This document shows, piece after piece, positions 34,069 to 46,127 of a DNA stretch of 64,000 nt. This DNA is from Beverwykella pulmonaria (taxonomy: Eukaryota > Ascomycota > Dothideomycetes > Pleosporales > Melanommataceae). The DNA lies in NCBI GenBank assembly GCA_001599595.1, contig BCHH01000003.1:3267151-3331150 (forward strand), written 5' to 3'. Below the pieces are notes generated by a model. The model saw nothing but the letters and a program-made list of their open reading frames with translations, made no database searches and was not told where the DNA came from. A program made the translations under genes and the position numbers. The stretch's first letter is position 1. The number at the start of each line of letters is the position of its first letter.

Positions 34069-35499
34069 TCACACCCTTGTCCTCGGCATCCTAAGCATTG
34101 AATTCCTAACATCACCCCCGCTCGGCTGCCCATTTGCACCCTCCGTCCACATCCTCGTTCCAAAACTCTCACCATGAATCAAGTTGCCAAAGAAACCCGC
34201 AAACGTCGCATCACTCAAGCTAAGGAAGCCTTTCATATCAGCTAAAATGCTCAGCCACTCCCTATCAGGCACGATATAAATGTCCTTAGGCCTCACAACC
34301 TTCAACATCACCTTGTGAACGTGGAGCAGGTCAAGGATGTCGTCTTCAGACGTGTCAAGTTTAGATAGCCATAGTTTGCGGAGATGAGGCTAGGTTGTGT
34401 ATTCAGAGCAGTCGAAGATATTGTTGATGCAAGATACGGCGTTCGCTGGACGTCGTCGCTGCGGTAACCAAGCGCCAATTTCAATCCCCGAAGATTTCTC
34501 AATCCCCTAAGGAAACCGTTCAGTTCTCTGTCCTGGAGGAAGGTCTTGGATGCCTCATAGTCGAACGGGATTTTATCCGGCAAGGGCGTTTCCCCCCTAT
34601 CCTGGCATTGATTCTCATATCAAGGTTTATGAGCTTCTCTGCGCCGTTTAGACCAGGGTAAAAGAATGTGTAGTCCAAAATATCGCCCCGCATATCTACA
34701 GATTTGTGCTGGCGAGTATGAAAGCGTCGATTTCGCGCCCGAAAGCGTAGCACCCAACAGCTCAGTCTGTAAGGCCTGCCTACGACTGCCCGCCTCCTCT
34801 CGCAATTGACTTGGGTATGGAAGATCGATCCAGGCCCGGTATCTGTACTGCTTTTCTACTTTCCTATCATCAAACTCAAAAACCTCATTCACAACATATA
34901 CTTTGCACACATCTTCAACCCTTCCAAGCACCACCGCCAACTCCGTAGGTTGCAGAAGCCCATTCAACACCTTTACTTCATCCCTCCAATTCTGAATATA
35001 CTCAATATACTGCTCGTCCATGATTTGCGCTCGTGTAGTATAGTTCCCGCGCGCCAAATCCACCTAGTGGAACATCCACTCCTCGCCTGGCTCTTTTCGA
35101 GCTAGGGCATCGAAATGCGTCCCGTCGGCATTCCCATACTAGGGCCAAAACGTTGGCTCTGATGTGTGCGGTGTGTGGGATATTGATGAGTCGCGTGAGG
35201 CTACACTGTGAGACGTGGAATAGATCGAAGTTCGCGCGTAGCGACAAGGGAAAGTGCCGTATCTGCAAGACGGTAGGTGTGGAGATTTGTATTGCCGAAA
35301 TGGGGAACGATGGATGCCGTCGTGGAGGAACGGAAGTGATATTATAGAACAAAATGGACTCAGTTGTTGATAGTTTGAACTGTTTGGGTAATCGAGCGAG
35401 ATTTGACACATGCGTAATAATCCTCTTATTATCACGTAGAACACATTTTAGTGTCGCCATGATTCCTTCCTGATGTGTTTTTCCTGGATAATTGCTCAC
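34069..35499 (-). pseudogene. Decayed F-box-like / leucine-rich protein gene
   Basis: Coding-like sequence continues for about 1.4 kb on the minus strand but jumps between frames. Recognisable pieces in order are: 35499-35120 (MATLKCVLRDNKRIITHVSN..), a frameshift and in-frame TAG near 35065, then ARGNYTTRAQIMDEQYIEYI to about 34740. Next comes a shift to DILDYTFFYPGLNGAEKLIN, a shift to RELNGFLRGLRNLRGLKLAL, and finally VPDREWLSILADMKGFLSLS to 34069. The order and spacing resemble fungal F-box-like proteins whose C-termini list leucine-rich segments, but no F-box itself was seen. At least three frame changes cannot be removed by plausible introns, so I call it a pseudogene. Family assignment is tentative. 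Confidence 0.55.
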
Positions 35500-35989
35500 A
35501 TCTGCATCTTCAAATGCTTTGCATAATTTTGCATTCGTTGTGGAAAGGACTTACAATAATTGAACTAGTAGTTTGTGACAGATGGTAATCGAACTGAACC
35601 CTCATCTTGGAGTGGTCTACTTCCATTGAATCGTCCAATAGGTCCCCTGCTCTCAGCGAAATTTGACCAATCGCCAATTTCTAATCTCCTTTGTGGCGCA
35701 AACGCCACATAGGTTTCGGACCCGAAACTTACAATATCGCATCCGAGAAACTTCAAACTACAGTCCCAGTGCCGAAATGCACAAAATGAAGGATTCAGGC
35801 CACTTAGGCATCAATAACCTCCTAGTATATAATTGCAATGTGATCTTGCAGAGAGAATTCGCTGCGCATCGATTTCTCAGTCCTTTAAATTGCCTATAGT
35901 TTTACGCCTTTCTTACTAGCATAATTGCAGTCTCATCTTTCACGTTCCGGGAGACCTATCAAACAGTGGATTGCTGAAAATCGTTCACG
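35500..35989. other. Intergenic region upstream of MFS exporter
   Basis: 490 bases, AT-rich, presumably promoter of the MFS gene. No gene seen. Confidence 0.4.
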
Positions 35990-37839
35990 ATGTCGAAAGA
36001 ACTCACGTCCACCTCATCCGTCAAAGAATCCCACGAGTCCCTACCATCGTCACCAAAGCGATCCAACGATGGAGCTGCGAGCCAGGAACTGCATGAATAC
36101 CCCTCGACCGGCAAACTATGGCTTGTCATGTTCTCTCTCTACATCTCCATGTTCCTCATCGCCCTTGTATGCCCAGGCTCTCCTCACTTCACACTCCTTT
36201 CTCCTTTCTAAACCCCATAGGATAAAACCATAATCTCCACCGCCATCCCCCGCATAACCGACGCCTTCTCCTCGCTGTCCTCGATTGGCTGGTACATGTC
36301 CTCGTACCTGCTCACCATCTGCTCCTTCCAGCTCCTCTGGGGCCGCATCTACACTTTTTACTCGCCGAAACCCGTTTTCTTGGCTGCCATTGTCATATTT
36401 GAAGTTGGCTCAGTTGTTAGTGGAGCGGCACCTAGTAGCATTACATTTATAGTTGGGAGGGCGATCGCAGGAATGGGAAGCGCGGGAATCATGAACGGCG
36501 CTATTATAATTACGATGCATACGGTGCCGCTCGAGAAGAGGCCCATGTTTCAGGGGTTGATTGGCGCCGTATTTGGGATTGCGAGTGTGGTGGGGCCGCT
36601 GTTGGGGGGCGTTTTTACGGAAAGAGTGAGCTGGAGGTATGTCTACTCGTTCTGACTTTATTTTGTATGACTGTGTTAACTGTATTGCTAGGTGGTGCTT
36701 CTACATCAACCTCCCGTGCGGCGCTGTCGCTATCGCAATCCTGGTCCTTGTTCTTCACCTGCCAGCGCGAAAATATGAGGAACGCGTACCTCTAGTGCAG
36801 CAATTCCAGAAATTAGATCCACTAGGTACGGTAGTGTTTATGCCATCGGTGATATGTCTACTGTTGGCGCTACAATGGGGCGGGACAACGTATGCTTGGT
36901 CGGTATGTTCTCCGATCTTCATTCTCCCTCGCACCAAATCTGAACACTCATGCTGACAGATGTCTCTAGAATTGGCGCATAATCCTTCTTCTAACTCTCT
37001 TCCCTCTCTTCCTCTCCATCTTCATAGTCATCCAAATCGTCAACCCCACAACCGCCACACTCCCCATGCGCATCCTCACCCAACGCACCATCGCCGCCGC
37101 CTTCCTTTACACCTTCTCATCTCAGGGCTCCATGCTCGTAACAACGTACTTCATCCCGCTCTTCTTCCAAGCCCTCAAGAACTTCTCGCCCATTAGCTCT
37201 GGACTTGCTACACTCCCCTCGATCTTGGCCCTCGTCATTGCGATAATCATGGCAGGTGGAATGGTCCAGCGCTTCGGATACCCAGCTCCATTTATGATTG
37301 CTTCTGCGATATTGTCCTCGGTTGGTGCGGGACTGATAACAAGATGGCAGATTGGGGTAGGGAGGGATATGTGGATAGGATATCAGGTCCTCTTTGGATT
37401 TGGTGTAGGAATAGGGATGCAGCAAGCCACCATGTCGGCACAGGTCGTCTTACCTCGTGTTGACGCGCCAATGGGTGTGTCGCTCATGTTCTTTGGCCAG
37501 AACCTCGGGGGGGCAGTGTTCATCAGTGTGGCGCAGAACGTGTTCACCGACGCGCTGGCAAGTAAGCTGAGCTCTATCCCCGGATTAAAGTTAGAAAAGA
37601 ACATGGTCGCTGAGATGGGGGCTACACAAATCAAGAACATGGTGCCGGAGGAGCTATTGGAAGTTGTACTCCAGGCGTACCGGGCTTCGATCCAGAATGC
37701 GTTCTATGTTGGGTTGGCGCTGTCTTGTTTAAGTATGATTGGCGCGCTGGCGGTTGAGTGGAGGAGTGTGAAGGAAGGGGAGAAAATGGGTGGAGAGAGC
37801 AAGGGAGAAGAGAAGGTTGCGGAGAAAAATGTTGTGTGA
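35990..37839 (+). CDS. MFS drug:H+ antiporter, DHA2 (14-helix) type
   Basis: Four exons (35990-36166, 36221-36636, 36692-36902, 36970-37839) give about 557 residues. After a polar N-terminus, helix 1 (KLWLVMFSLYISMFLIAL) joins to DKTIISTAIPRITDAF, the DHA2 signature near helix 1. Then come SIGWYMSSYLLTICSFQLLWG, GRAIAGMGSAGIMNGAIII and the antiporter motif region FGIASVVGPLLGGVFTERVS, followed by WRWCFYINLPCGAVAI across the second splice. This helix order and length fit 14-transmembrane exporters of toxins, drugs or secondary metabolites at the plasma membrane. Substrate is not deducible, and no biosynthetic genes adjoin it. Introns are 54, 55 and 67 bases; the third has two possible AG acceptors and I used 36968-36969 because it keeps phase 0 and yields NWRIILLL. 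The gene is intact although transposon relics surround it. Confidence 0.9.
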
Positions 37840-38848
37840 AGGTTAGGAGGAAACGGGATGAATGTAGTATAAGCTTGTTTGATAAACTTGGAGGGTATAC
37901 CCAACTCATGTAGGATCGTAATAACCTATAGCTTTGATAAGTTATAACATTTCTAACTCTTCACTCCCCAAAAACCAAGTTATTCGTGCCAAAAGCCTTT
38001 CCACTGCGAAGTAGGCAATAAGTGCGAAATCTGCAGCGGTACTCACAGAACTGCAATCCAAGCAGAAGAGTCCGTTAACCAGATGCAAGGAAATTTGATA
38101 GAGCTTGAGTGTTTCATCTTTTCCATGAGGTCGAGATCTTTCTATCTCCTGGCCCTGCTAGCATGGAGATGTCCATGAATAGTAGATAAGTAGAGTTGGC
38201 AAGTAGGCCAAAGGGATCCTAGGCCCTCGTCATAGCATTCCAAAAATTATGTCGAGCGTCATGAAGTGATGAAGAAGCGATACTTACGAAGAGTAGGAAA
38301 CATTTAGAGACTAAGTAAAACTTCATTTCTACGACGAACCTCGCCTAACTATCTTCCTACTCCCTTTCCACCTCTTCGCATTCTTGCCGAACCTTTGACT
38401 TAGGAACATAATATAGGTTGCAGTATTCCTGACTAAGAAACGGACCCCCAGATCGAGGTATAAAAGCACCTTTTCCGAGGTCAAGCAAAACGCCCGTAGC
38501 TCCTGACCAAGGACCATGGTTAGTCTGATGACCTTGTCATGCCTCTAGTGTTTGCGTGTAGACCTCATCGATAGCATCGGGACTAGTAATGCACTGACTA
38601 ATGGCTGCAATAAAATTTCTCCTAGGCAACAGACTTCAATTCATGAACGTTGTACTTGTCCCCAATGGTGTACGTATTGGTGTGGATCAGCAGTTCTCGA
38701 TCGTGGAAGAGACAATCCGAGGTGTAGCATAAGCTTTTCCGAACTCGTCAACGATAGCTTGCAGTGGTTTCTAATACCCTTTGCGTTAGAATACCCTAAT
38801 TCAAACATTGTAATTCCTGTCAATAAGGCACTTACATATTTAGTAGGG
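37840..38848. other. Intergenic region
   Basis: About 1 kb with no recognisable gene; short open frames on both strands have no family features. Confidence 0.4.
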
Positions 38849-39180
38849 TTAGAATCGGAAGAGGGAAGGTACAAGTCCCACCTTTACACTCTCAAAGATG
38901 TTAAGCACCCTAGCGTAGTACTCCTTCAGCAATGTCGCAAGGTCTTCATTAAAGTTGATAAAATTGAACCTGTCGTCTAGGTCATCATCAACCAGTCCGA
39001 AAAACTGCCCCACCAGAGTTTCGGATGGATCCTGGGGCACTTCGTAGTCGAGGCTGTAAAGATAGTCTATCATATGCAGCCTCCGCCTAACACTCAAATC
39101 TTTGTTTACAGCCGTAACTAAGTCGGCGACTTCGCTAAAAACAGGAGGTTGTGCCGCGATGTGGTTGTCACAGTGGACTA
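38849..39180 (-). pseudogene. BTB/POZ gene relic
   Basis: The minus strand reads VFSEVADLVTAVNKDLSVRR followed by HMIDYLYSLDYEVPQDP. This resembles the stretch DPxxVRRMIDYLYTLDY that ends many fungal BTB domains. No upstream CG..VHK half of the domain is visible in any frame, and the frame ends soon after. It is probably a 5'-truncated relic; a chance similarity is possible. Confidence 0.4.
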
Positions 39181-39460
39181 AAGTCTAGGTGCTGGTTCTC
39201 CATGATCTTTCGGAAATGGGCATTCTTTGCTACCAAGTAATGTTTTAGGAAAGGGGAAGCGAGAGAACATGAAAAGCTAGTGTGTGTCTATTTGTATGTG
39301 TATGCGAATGCCTGATTGCGTGGTTTGTGCAATATCCGCCACACCTGTACTTATAATGTATCGAACTTTCCATAAGACTTGGTGTCGAAGAGTACACTCA
39401 AGGTTCGCCATGTCCCTCTATGCGCTTCCGCATTCTAACTCTGTATCTATTCCCCAGAAT
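39181..39460. other. Spacer between BTB relic and nitroreductase
   Basis: About 280 bases with no gene seen; it should hold the 3' end of the nitroreductase transcript. Confidence 0.35.
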
Positions 39461-40278
39461 CTACTCCTTAGCGCCATGCACAAACAACCTCGTACCTTCA
39501 ACGTCCTTGAACTGCTTCTCGCCGGCATCTCCTGCCTTGCCACCGAACACCAGCTGGGCCCTGAGTTTCCAATCCTGCGGCACATTCCACTCGGCCTGCA
39601 CCTTCTGGTCGACGATGGGGTTGTAATGCTGGAGGTTGGCTCCGAAGCCTTCGGCCTCGAGGGCAACCCAGAGGGCAAACTGGTGCATCGCCGAGGTGTG
39701 CTCGGACCAGGTAGGGAAGTGATGGGCGTAGATGGGGAACTGCTTCTCGAGGGCGTTGACAGGCTCGGGGTCCTCGAAGAAGAGGATCTGGGGGGACAGG
39801 TAAGTGCATGTTGTTGCATATGGCGAGTGTGATTGGTTGGTATGTCAGGGGAAAAGGTGGCGGAAGCTAGTGGTGGGGCAGGTGGTGCGGGGCAACAGAT
39901 TTCGCAATCTCGTCTCATCATGGCCAGACTCCCCAACCCATGGCGCTCGAATTAGGAAGGTGGGTTATCAATAAACAAGGCACTTACAGATCCGTATGCG
40001 GCCTTGAATCCATCGATCCTCCCCTTGGTGCTGGCAAACTGGTCCTCGGGCACAATCGCCTTCAGGATCTCGAGCGTGGCGTCCCAGAACTTGTCGTGCT
40101 CAGCATTGAGCAGCACGACAAGGCGCGTGGACTGAGAGTTGAAGGACGAGGGGACGTGGAGGAGGGCATCCTTGGCGAGGGATACGATCTCCTTGTCGGA
40201 GATGGGGGCCTGTTTGTTGAGCTGGTAGATGGTGCGGCGGTCCTTGACGGCCTGGAGGAAGGATTTCTGGGAAGCCAT
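39461..40278 (-). CDS. Nitroreductase-family oxidoreductase (Hbn1/Frm2-like)
   Basis: Exons 40278-39988 and 39787-39461, separated by a 200-base intron, give about 205 residues, the usual size. The start MASQKSFLQAVKDRRTIYQL is the FMN-binding N-terminus (RRTIY). It is followed by LLHVPSSFNSQSTRLVVLL, then after the splice ILFFEDPEPVNALEKQFP, EHTSAMHQFALWVALEAEG, ANLQHYNPIVD and QLVFGGKAG. This order matches the fungal Hbn1/Frm2 type of nitroreductases, linked in yeast to oxidative-stress and lipid signalling. FMN-dependent NAD(P)H oxidation of quinones or nitro compounds is expected. The open frame continues upstream to 40620 (MAFAARPLLTGLFAGLFLAL), which could add a membrane or mitochondrial leader. 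I chose 40278 because of the CAACCATGG context after a pyrimidine-rich leader and the family length. Confidence 0.9.
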
Positions 40279-42787
40279 GGTTGCGGCGGATGTGGAGAAG
40301 GCGGAAGAAGCTTTGTGGATAGAAGAAGTAGGGGAAGGCGAGGATGGCGAAGATGGATGGAGAAGAGAAGCAGCAGGCCCGGGGCTTTTGTATCGTCCCG
40401 CGGCGCGCACCGCCTGTCGAGCAATTTGTAAGGGATGTCTCAGCATGTCTGCAAATCCGGTGAGTGCAGCTGGCTCAGAAGAGACCCATGTGGACCCTTT
40501 TTCTTGACGAAGGCTCGGCACTTCGGTGAAGGAACGTAGTGGGAGCGCTTGCTGCAAGAAAAGGGCTAGGAAGAGACCCGCAAAGAGCCCAGTCAGCAGG
40601 GGTCGCGCAGCAAAGGCCATGACGTGATGCTCAATCGGGATCGTGCAATGACAATGATGGTGAAGGGAGTACTGGCTTCCACGTGCGGGCCAGAAGAACA
40701 TGAATTGCGATTCATCGTGAAGTCTTGATTTCAAACGCCAGAGAGATTATTGAAGCTTCGGCCTTTCGGGTCGTACGACAAGTCATCGGCACCGGAAGCA
40801 GCAGATGCCGCCCGCTTACAAAGTTCGTGGGATTGTTAAGCCTCGCTAAGTTTGCGGAATTTGGCCGTGTCAGGCCTCCCACGCTGCACCAACATCAATA
40901 CCGATATCTTCAGGTAGGAAAAGCATTCGTATGTCTATTGAGTGACAGTGGGCCTCGTCACTTTCCTTCGACTCGGAACTTTTACCAGTAATCTACATCC
41001 GCCGCCAGTAACTCGTCATTCAATCAGCATTTTGACCCAAACCGCAAACCATTGTCTCCCATCGCGCAATGCTAATCCCATATCCCTCAATCCACACTCG
41101 CCTAAAGCCCCAACCCCGCTCCCACCAACACCAGACATTCCCTTCCAAAGTTCATCCGCCCCCATCTCTTCACCAACTCATGAATCCCCTTGACATCCTC
41201 GTTCCCGCTCATCTTCGCGCGCCTCATCAACTCCTTATTCGTCCCCAAGGTTGCGAAGTCCGCCGCGTACCATGGTGAACAGCATCAAAGAGTCCCCGAT
41301 CCAAATGGTCATTTGAGGAGGTTGGACTGGAGTTGAGGCGATTTCGCGCGGAATGATTCAGATTTTGATCTGGCGCTACAGCCTGCTTAACCATCCAAGA
41401 ACTATGTAATCACGATTTGGGCTGACATGATTGATAAACAAGTACGACGAACAGCCAGAGAGTGGGCAACAGGAGAGGAAGGGCAGAGCAAGATTCGTCA
41501 GGCCAACCTGGCAAGCATCGCGTCACGTGCGTAGTGATTTGATTCTTCCTCTGCTTGTCAAAGTCTCAAGTCGAGCTAATCAAATCGCTATGAGCTTCAT
41601 CAATGGACTCATAAATTCTACGTCTTAGAGGAGGACACACTGGAACCATTTACTTCCTAGACCCATATATAAGCTCGATTGGTACCGCATGTTCTCACCT
41701 CTAAGTAGAAAAAGTAGGGGTGTCCCTAGACAGATCCTCTAGAGTATCAAAATATCCTGCTAGCAGATTCAATAGAAGTATTTATGCCACTTCGATCTTA
41801 CCATTATTGGGAATTGATAGCCATCACTAGATACTGGCTTCTTTATATTCCATTCAATGAATTATCTCAACCAACCCTAAATCGTTAAGCCATTCCCCCG
41901 CACGAAGTTGATATCAATGCTATATCTCAGCATGCAATCTCGCCTACCGCCAGCGCAATTCATCCCCCTTTCTAACCATCATACCCTCCAACCTCCTTTA
42001 AGACCAGCTCGCCCTCCATCGCCCCTCCCACAAGTCCCAATTTACCCTTATAGATCATCTCAACTACAGTGCCCCGCATCTCCCTATCGCATCCAGGGTG
42101 CCTGTGAAGCCTCCTCGGCCGCGAGTAGGAACTCCAACCAACCGAGATATAAGGGCGCACAAGCCATGAACTTCTCGAAGTAGAGCGTTTTCAGTGTAGG
42201 GGGGAAGTAATTATCCATGAGGATGTAGAGATACACATAGATTAGGGAGGCGTGTCCCTGTGTTCGACGGAGAGAGGACTAAGGAAATTTTAATTATTAC
42301 GGAAGCCATATGGGCAATTCCACTAGGAAGATCCATACTTTGACGGCAATACACAGCCTCCGTAAGTAGGCCAGGGGTTGATTCTTTTGTGGAGCTAGAG
42401 CACCAATTTGTGCTCTTACCGGGTTTGCAGAGGGTTGAGTTGGAAGAATGACCCGGACGGCTAGTTCCTTTCCCATAAAGGAGTTTGTAACTGAGATTCC
42501 GAGGTTCAGTATCATGGGCGACCGCACTGTAATTTTGCGTCGAATGTAAGGTTGACTTTAGGGTGATATGTAATGTCCTAGGAATGCACTGGTATCGGCC
42601 AAGCGAGGCAGAAGTCGTAAGCCTTAATCGTTCGTATCATTACCCTCTGCATTGCCCTTGTCCTAGTCGTTGGAACCCTGAATCCCAGAATTTGACACGA
42701 GAACTAGAGCAATTTGCTCTGCGATTTTGGGTTGTGAGATCGAAGACGCAGCGTAGTCGAAGTGGTACATGTAGTGTAACATGGGCT
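40279..42787. other. Long intergenic stretch
   Basis: About 2.5 kb. The first 340 bases may belong to an N-terminal extension of the nitroreductase. The remainder has scattered Pro/Ser-rich open frames (for example 41908-42183) without recognisable domains. No transposon ends were found. Confidence 0.4.
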
Positions 42788-43006
42788 TCAGTGGAACTGT
42801 GTCGTCGTGGAGAGGTAGCTTATTATTCTCGGCCTCCAGTGTATTGAACGTTCGTCACGATAGACATCTTTCAATTGCACGAGATTGACATTCCAACCGA
42901 AGGTCACCGCTTTGGCGAAATACTTTGAGCTCGCCTCGATGACGACCTTGTGCACCTTGTGTTCTAGTCTAAAACTTTGACCCTTCGCGAATTCAACGAA
43001 ATTCAT
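42788..43006 (-). pseudogene. BTB/POZ gene relic
   Basis: A 72-codon minus-strand frame contains FRLEHKVHKVVIEASSKYFA followed by VQLKDVYRDE. It resembles the BTB signature F.VHK..L..SS.YF and the following strand. The second half of the domain is missing. It is a probable fragment. Confidence 0.4.
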
Positions 43007-44012
43007 GGCAGATACTCAACGAACTGGTACCAAAGCTAAAACTAAAATAGAACGTCTCGCCATTTCATATTGCCAAATGAATATGGCTTTCGTTCCGAAA
43101 GCACTGTGCTGCATGACTTCCTTGAAAGTGTTCGCTATTAACTTCCACAATTTCAAGCCAGATGAAAAGCATTGACAACCCGTTTTCACAATTCGCCCGG
43201 ATACTTATCGGAACGTTGAAAAGAGATTGCAGTCCCACGCTGGGACATTTGGAGAACTTACGCATCGTTCTCATTACTCTCAAGAACCGACGATGGCACC
43301 GTACTTGCATAAAGCCCATGAGATCCTTGAAGCTCTTGAATCTCTTGAAGCGAATCGGGTTCTCCCTTTTATCGTTCTTCCTAAAACTGTGGACGCTGAA
43401 ACCGAAGAGCCTGAAGCCAAAACTTTGGTGTTTGCACTAAAGCCTCCGTCTACCTTCCATAGCATGGCCGTCAAATTTCTCGACAATGACACTCCACAAA
43501 ACTCCTGTGGCTAGCTGACACCGTGGCCAAGAACGATAGGGTGTAATTCCCAAATCTAGTACATATCATCGATACGAGTAAAATTCTGGGAACTAACAGT
43601 GGGATCAAAGTTCGACTCCGTCAGACATTCTTTGAGGATATGAAAGCAATTGACGTGGAAGTGTGGTCGAAGTACTAGGAGAGCTACTGAGTCTACCTTC
43701 AGAGCATTCAGGAAGGGTAAATATTGCTTTCGACAAGGTGGGACAGTCACCACACTTGCCTTGCGTAAGTGAGGGCGGAAAATGAGGTGAGCATGTAGGG
43801 CTTAGCCCCTTTTGGTGAATACAATAGGACAAGGCATAAGGTTAATGGACGATGCACATTGTTGGATATATTATATGTTATTCCTTACAAGGAGTACAAT
43901 AGTGGTGTGTCGAGAGGGTCATTGGGGTTTCATTGTGAGTCTTGCTGGCATGTATAGTAGAGAGTGACGAAGGTGATTCTTCTGGTATTTACATGAATAT
44001 CGACACCTTTTA
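43007..44012. other. Intergenic region left of pogo element
   Basis: About 1 kb. A plus-strand frame at 43227-43514 is helical in composition but unrecognised. No gene is called. Confidence 0.35.
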
Positions 44013-44014
44013 TA

Positions 44015-44054
44015 CCGTATTTCCCCGCGTGACGCACGGCCCTGCGTGACGCAC
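44015..44054. repeat. Left 40-bp terminal inverted repeat of pogo element
   Basis: Perfect inverted match to 46088-46127. GCGTGACGCAC occurs at 44027-44037 and 44044-44054. Confidence 0.95.
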
Positions 44055-44104
44055 ACTCAACACCCATCCACCCTCGATTTTCAAAATTCGATTATTCCAT
44101 CAAT

Positions 44105-45967
44105 ATGGCTCCAATCGACGACGCGCTTGCAGAATTGGAATTGCTAGAAGACGGAGAACAACCTAATCTAACTTAGGTGGCGAATAAGCATGGGTGCAAT
44201 TGAAGTACGCTGTCAAAGCGGTGGCGGGGGGTGCAAGGGTTGATGGCACAAAAGCATGAAAACTAGCAACTTCTTAGTACAACACAAACTGCAGAGCTTT
44301 TACAATATATAGATGCTCTTACTAAACAAGGATTACCCCCTACAAGACAAATAATCTGAAATTTTGCGTCTAAAATAGCTAGGAAATAAGCAGGCAAAAA
44401 CTGGGCAGATTGCTTTATCAACAGCTATACACATGAGCTTACATCTTAATGGACATCTAGCATAGATACACAACGCAAAAGGGCTAATTCTGCCTTTAAA
44501 TACTTGCTGTATTTCAAGCTCTTGGAACGCAAAATTGAACAATACAACGTAGATCTGCGGCACACATACAATATAGATGAGAAGGGATTTTTAGTTAGTA
44601 TACTCTCAAAGATAAAGCAGGTGTTCTCCCGCCTAAGATATAAGGAAAATGGCATTAAGCAGATGCTGCAGGATGGCAATCGCGAGTGGATAACTACAAT
44701 TGCGTGTATTTGCGCTAATAGGACTGCTCTTACGCCTGCGCTTATTTACCAAGCTGTTAGTAGAAAGATTTAAGACACCTGGCTACAAGACTTTGATCCT
44801 ACAATACACAAAGCCTTTTTTGCCTTATCTTAAAGTAGGTGGACAAACAATAATCTTGGGCTGCAATGGCTTGAGCAAGTATTTAATAGGGAAATAAAGG
44901 CAAAGGCGCGACAAGCGTATTAACTATTAATACTTGATAGCTATAGATCGCACGTCACAATGGCCTTTATTAAATACTGTGACAACAATAAGATACTCTT
45001 GGCTATATATCCTCCTTATTTAACTTATACTTTGCAGCCTCTGGATGTCTGCATGTTTAAACCTCTCTTAACAGCCTACTTAACTGCGCTTGCTAATTAC
45101 ATAGGCAAATGCTAGGGACTCTCAAGTATTACAAAGAGAGATTTCTTCTGCTTGTTCTACATAGCCTAGGAAAGCTTATTTACCTCCAAAAATATACTCT
45201 CTACCTTTAAGAAGTGTAGTCTGCATCCCTTTAACCTATAAAGGATTCTAGTCTAATTTAGTCAACTATAGACAGAACAGCCTTCTTTAAGTAAGAGTTC
45301 TACCTTAGTACTTAGCGCTAGCAATTGGAGGAAGATTGAGCGGATATTGCGTGAGGTTGTAACAGATATTTATGACAAAAAGTCACGGCAACTTAGCCAT
45401 ACAATCTAGTCTATCTCAGCGCGCAATGTATGCCTACAAAATGAGGTTAAGGGCCTCCAGGAAGCGCTATGCAATAAAAAGAAGAAAAGGAAGTGTGGCA
45501 AAGCTCTCCTACTTGAAGCACCCACTCAATATAACAGTGGAGTAATCTTCTGGTCCCTAAACAAGGTGCAGGAAGCTTGTAATTGTTAGGTGCAAAAGGA
45601 TGCTAAAGAGAAGGCTCTACAGGATTAAAAGGAGGCAAAGCAAGTACGCAAGGATTATGAGAAGGCTAAGAAGGCTTGTATGCTTAAGGAGAGGAAAAAA
45701 ACTTGAGCAATTGCAAAGGAGATTAAGCTTCAAACTCAGGCTGAGAAGGAGCTTTGGAAGCTTGCAAATAGTGACTCAAAACGGTCTAAAAATGGCTCAA
45801 AATCTAAGGGCAAATTGAAGGCAATTACACCTCAAACCTCCTCAGAAGATGAGATAATAATAGAGGAGTTGGATGAGGAGATATCATTGATCGAGATAGT
45901 TGCTCCTACACCTGCCCGTTCTCGGCGCGATTGAAATATCAACCTCCCTAAGAGGTATCGCAATTAA
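44105..45967 (+). pseudogene. Pogo/Fot-type transposase pseudogene
   Basis: One uninterrupted register of 620 codons starts 90 bases inside the left end. An N-terminal helix-turn-helix part (VANKHG.., WRGVQGLM) and a second DNA-binding part (LLQYIDALTKQGLPPTRQII) precede the DDE_1-type core. The three acidic residues lie in TYNIDEKGFLVS, LILDSYRSHVTMAFI and YTLQPLDVCMF, the DDD set of pogo/Fot. The C-terminus is a Lys/Glu-rich coiled coil ending in EDEIIIEELDEE. Nineteen in-frame stops (7 TAG, 8 TAA, 4 TGA) interrupt it without any frameshift. All sit where a Gln or Arg codon is expected; at one site (near 44921) the TAA replaces a probable Arg and needs a second G-to-A change. Not functional as read. 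Confidence 0.9.
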
Positions 45968-46087
45968 TATTACTATTCAAAATCATTCTCCAAGCTCCTA
46001 TAAACTCACTACTAAAAAGAAGCATCAATTTACCGTTTATATGAGGCTCCACAGCCTCAAAAGCGGTAGGTTGAAACACCAAAAATC

Positions 46088-46127
46088 GTGCGTCACGCAG
46101 GGCCGTGCGTCACGCGGGGAAATACGG
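46088..46127. repeat. Right 40-bp terminal inverted repeat of pogo element
   Basis: Perfect inverted copy of 44015-44054, followed by TA. Confidence 0.95.

Larger units (their letters stand above)
44015..46127 (+). mobile_element. Tc1/mariner-superfamily pogo/Fot-type transposon, full length, inactive
   Basis: A 2,113-bp element is bounded by identical 40-bp inverted repeats starting CCGTATTTCCCCGCGTGACG and flanked on both sides by TA (44013-44014 and 46128-46129), the expected target duplication. Each repeat contains two direct copies of GCGTGACGCAC 17 bases apart. A single long transposase frame in between begins MAPIDDALAELELLEDGEQ, has a DDD catalytic core and is broken by 19 premature stops. 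Length, TA duplication and the DDD core match fungal Fot/pogo elements. Confidence 0.94.

Noticed and set aside
43227..43514. 95-codon plus-strand frame with helical composition
   Set aside because: Could be a small hypothetical protein but there is no homologous pattern or promoter evidence.
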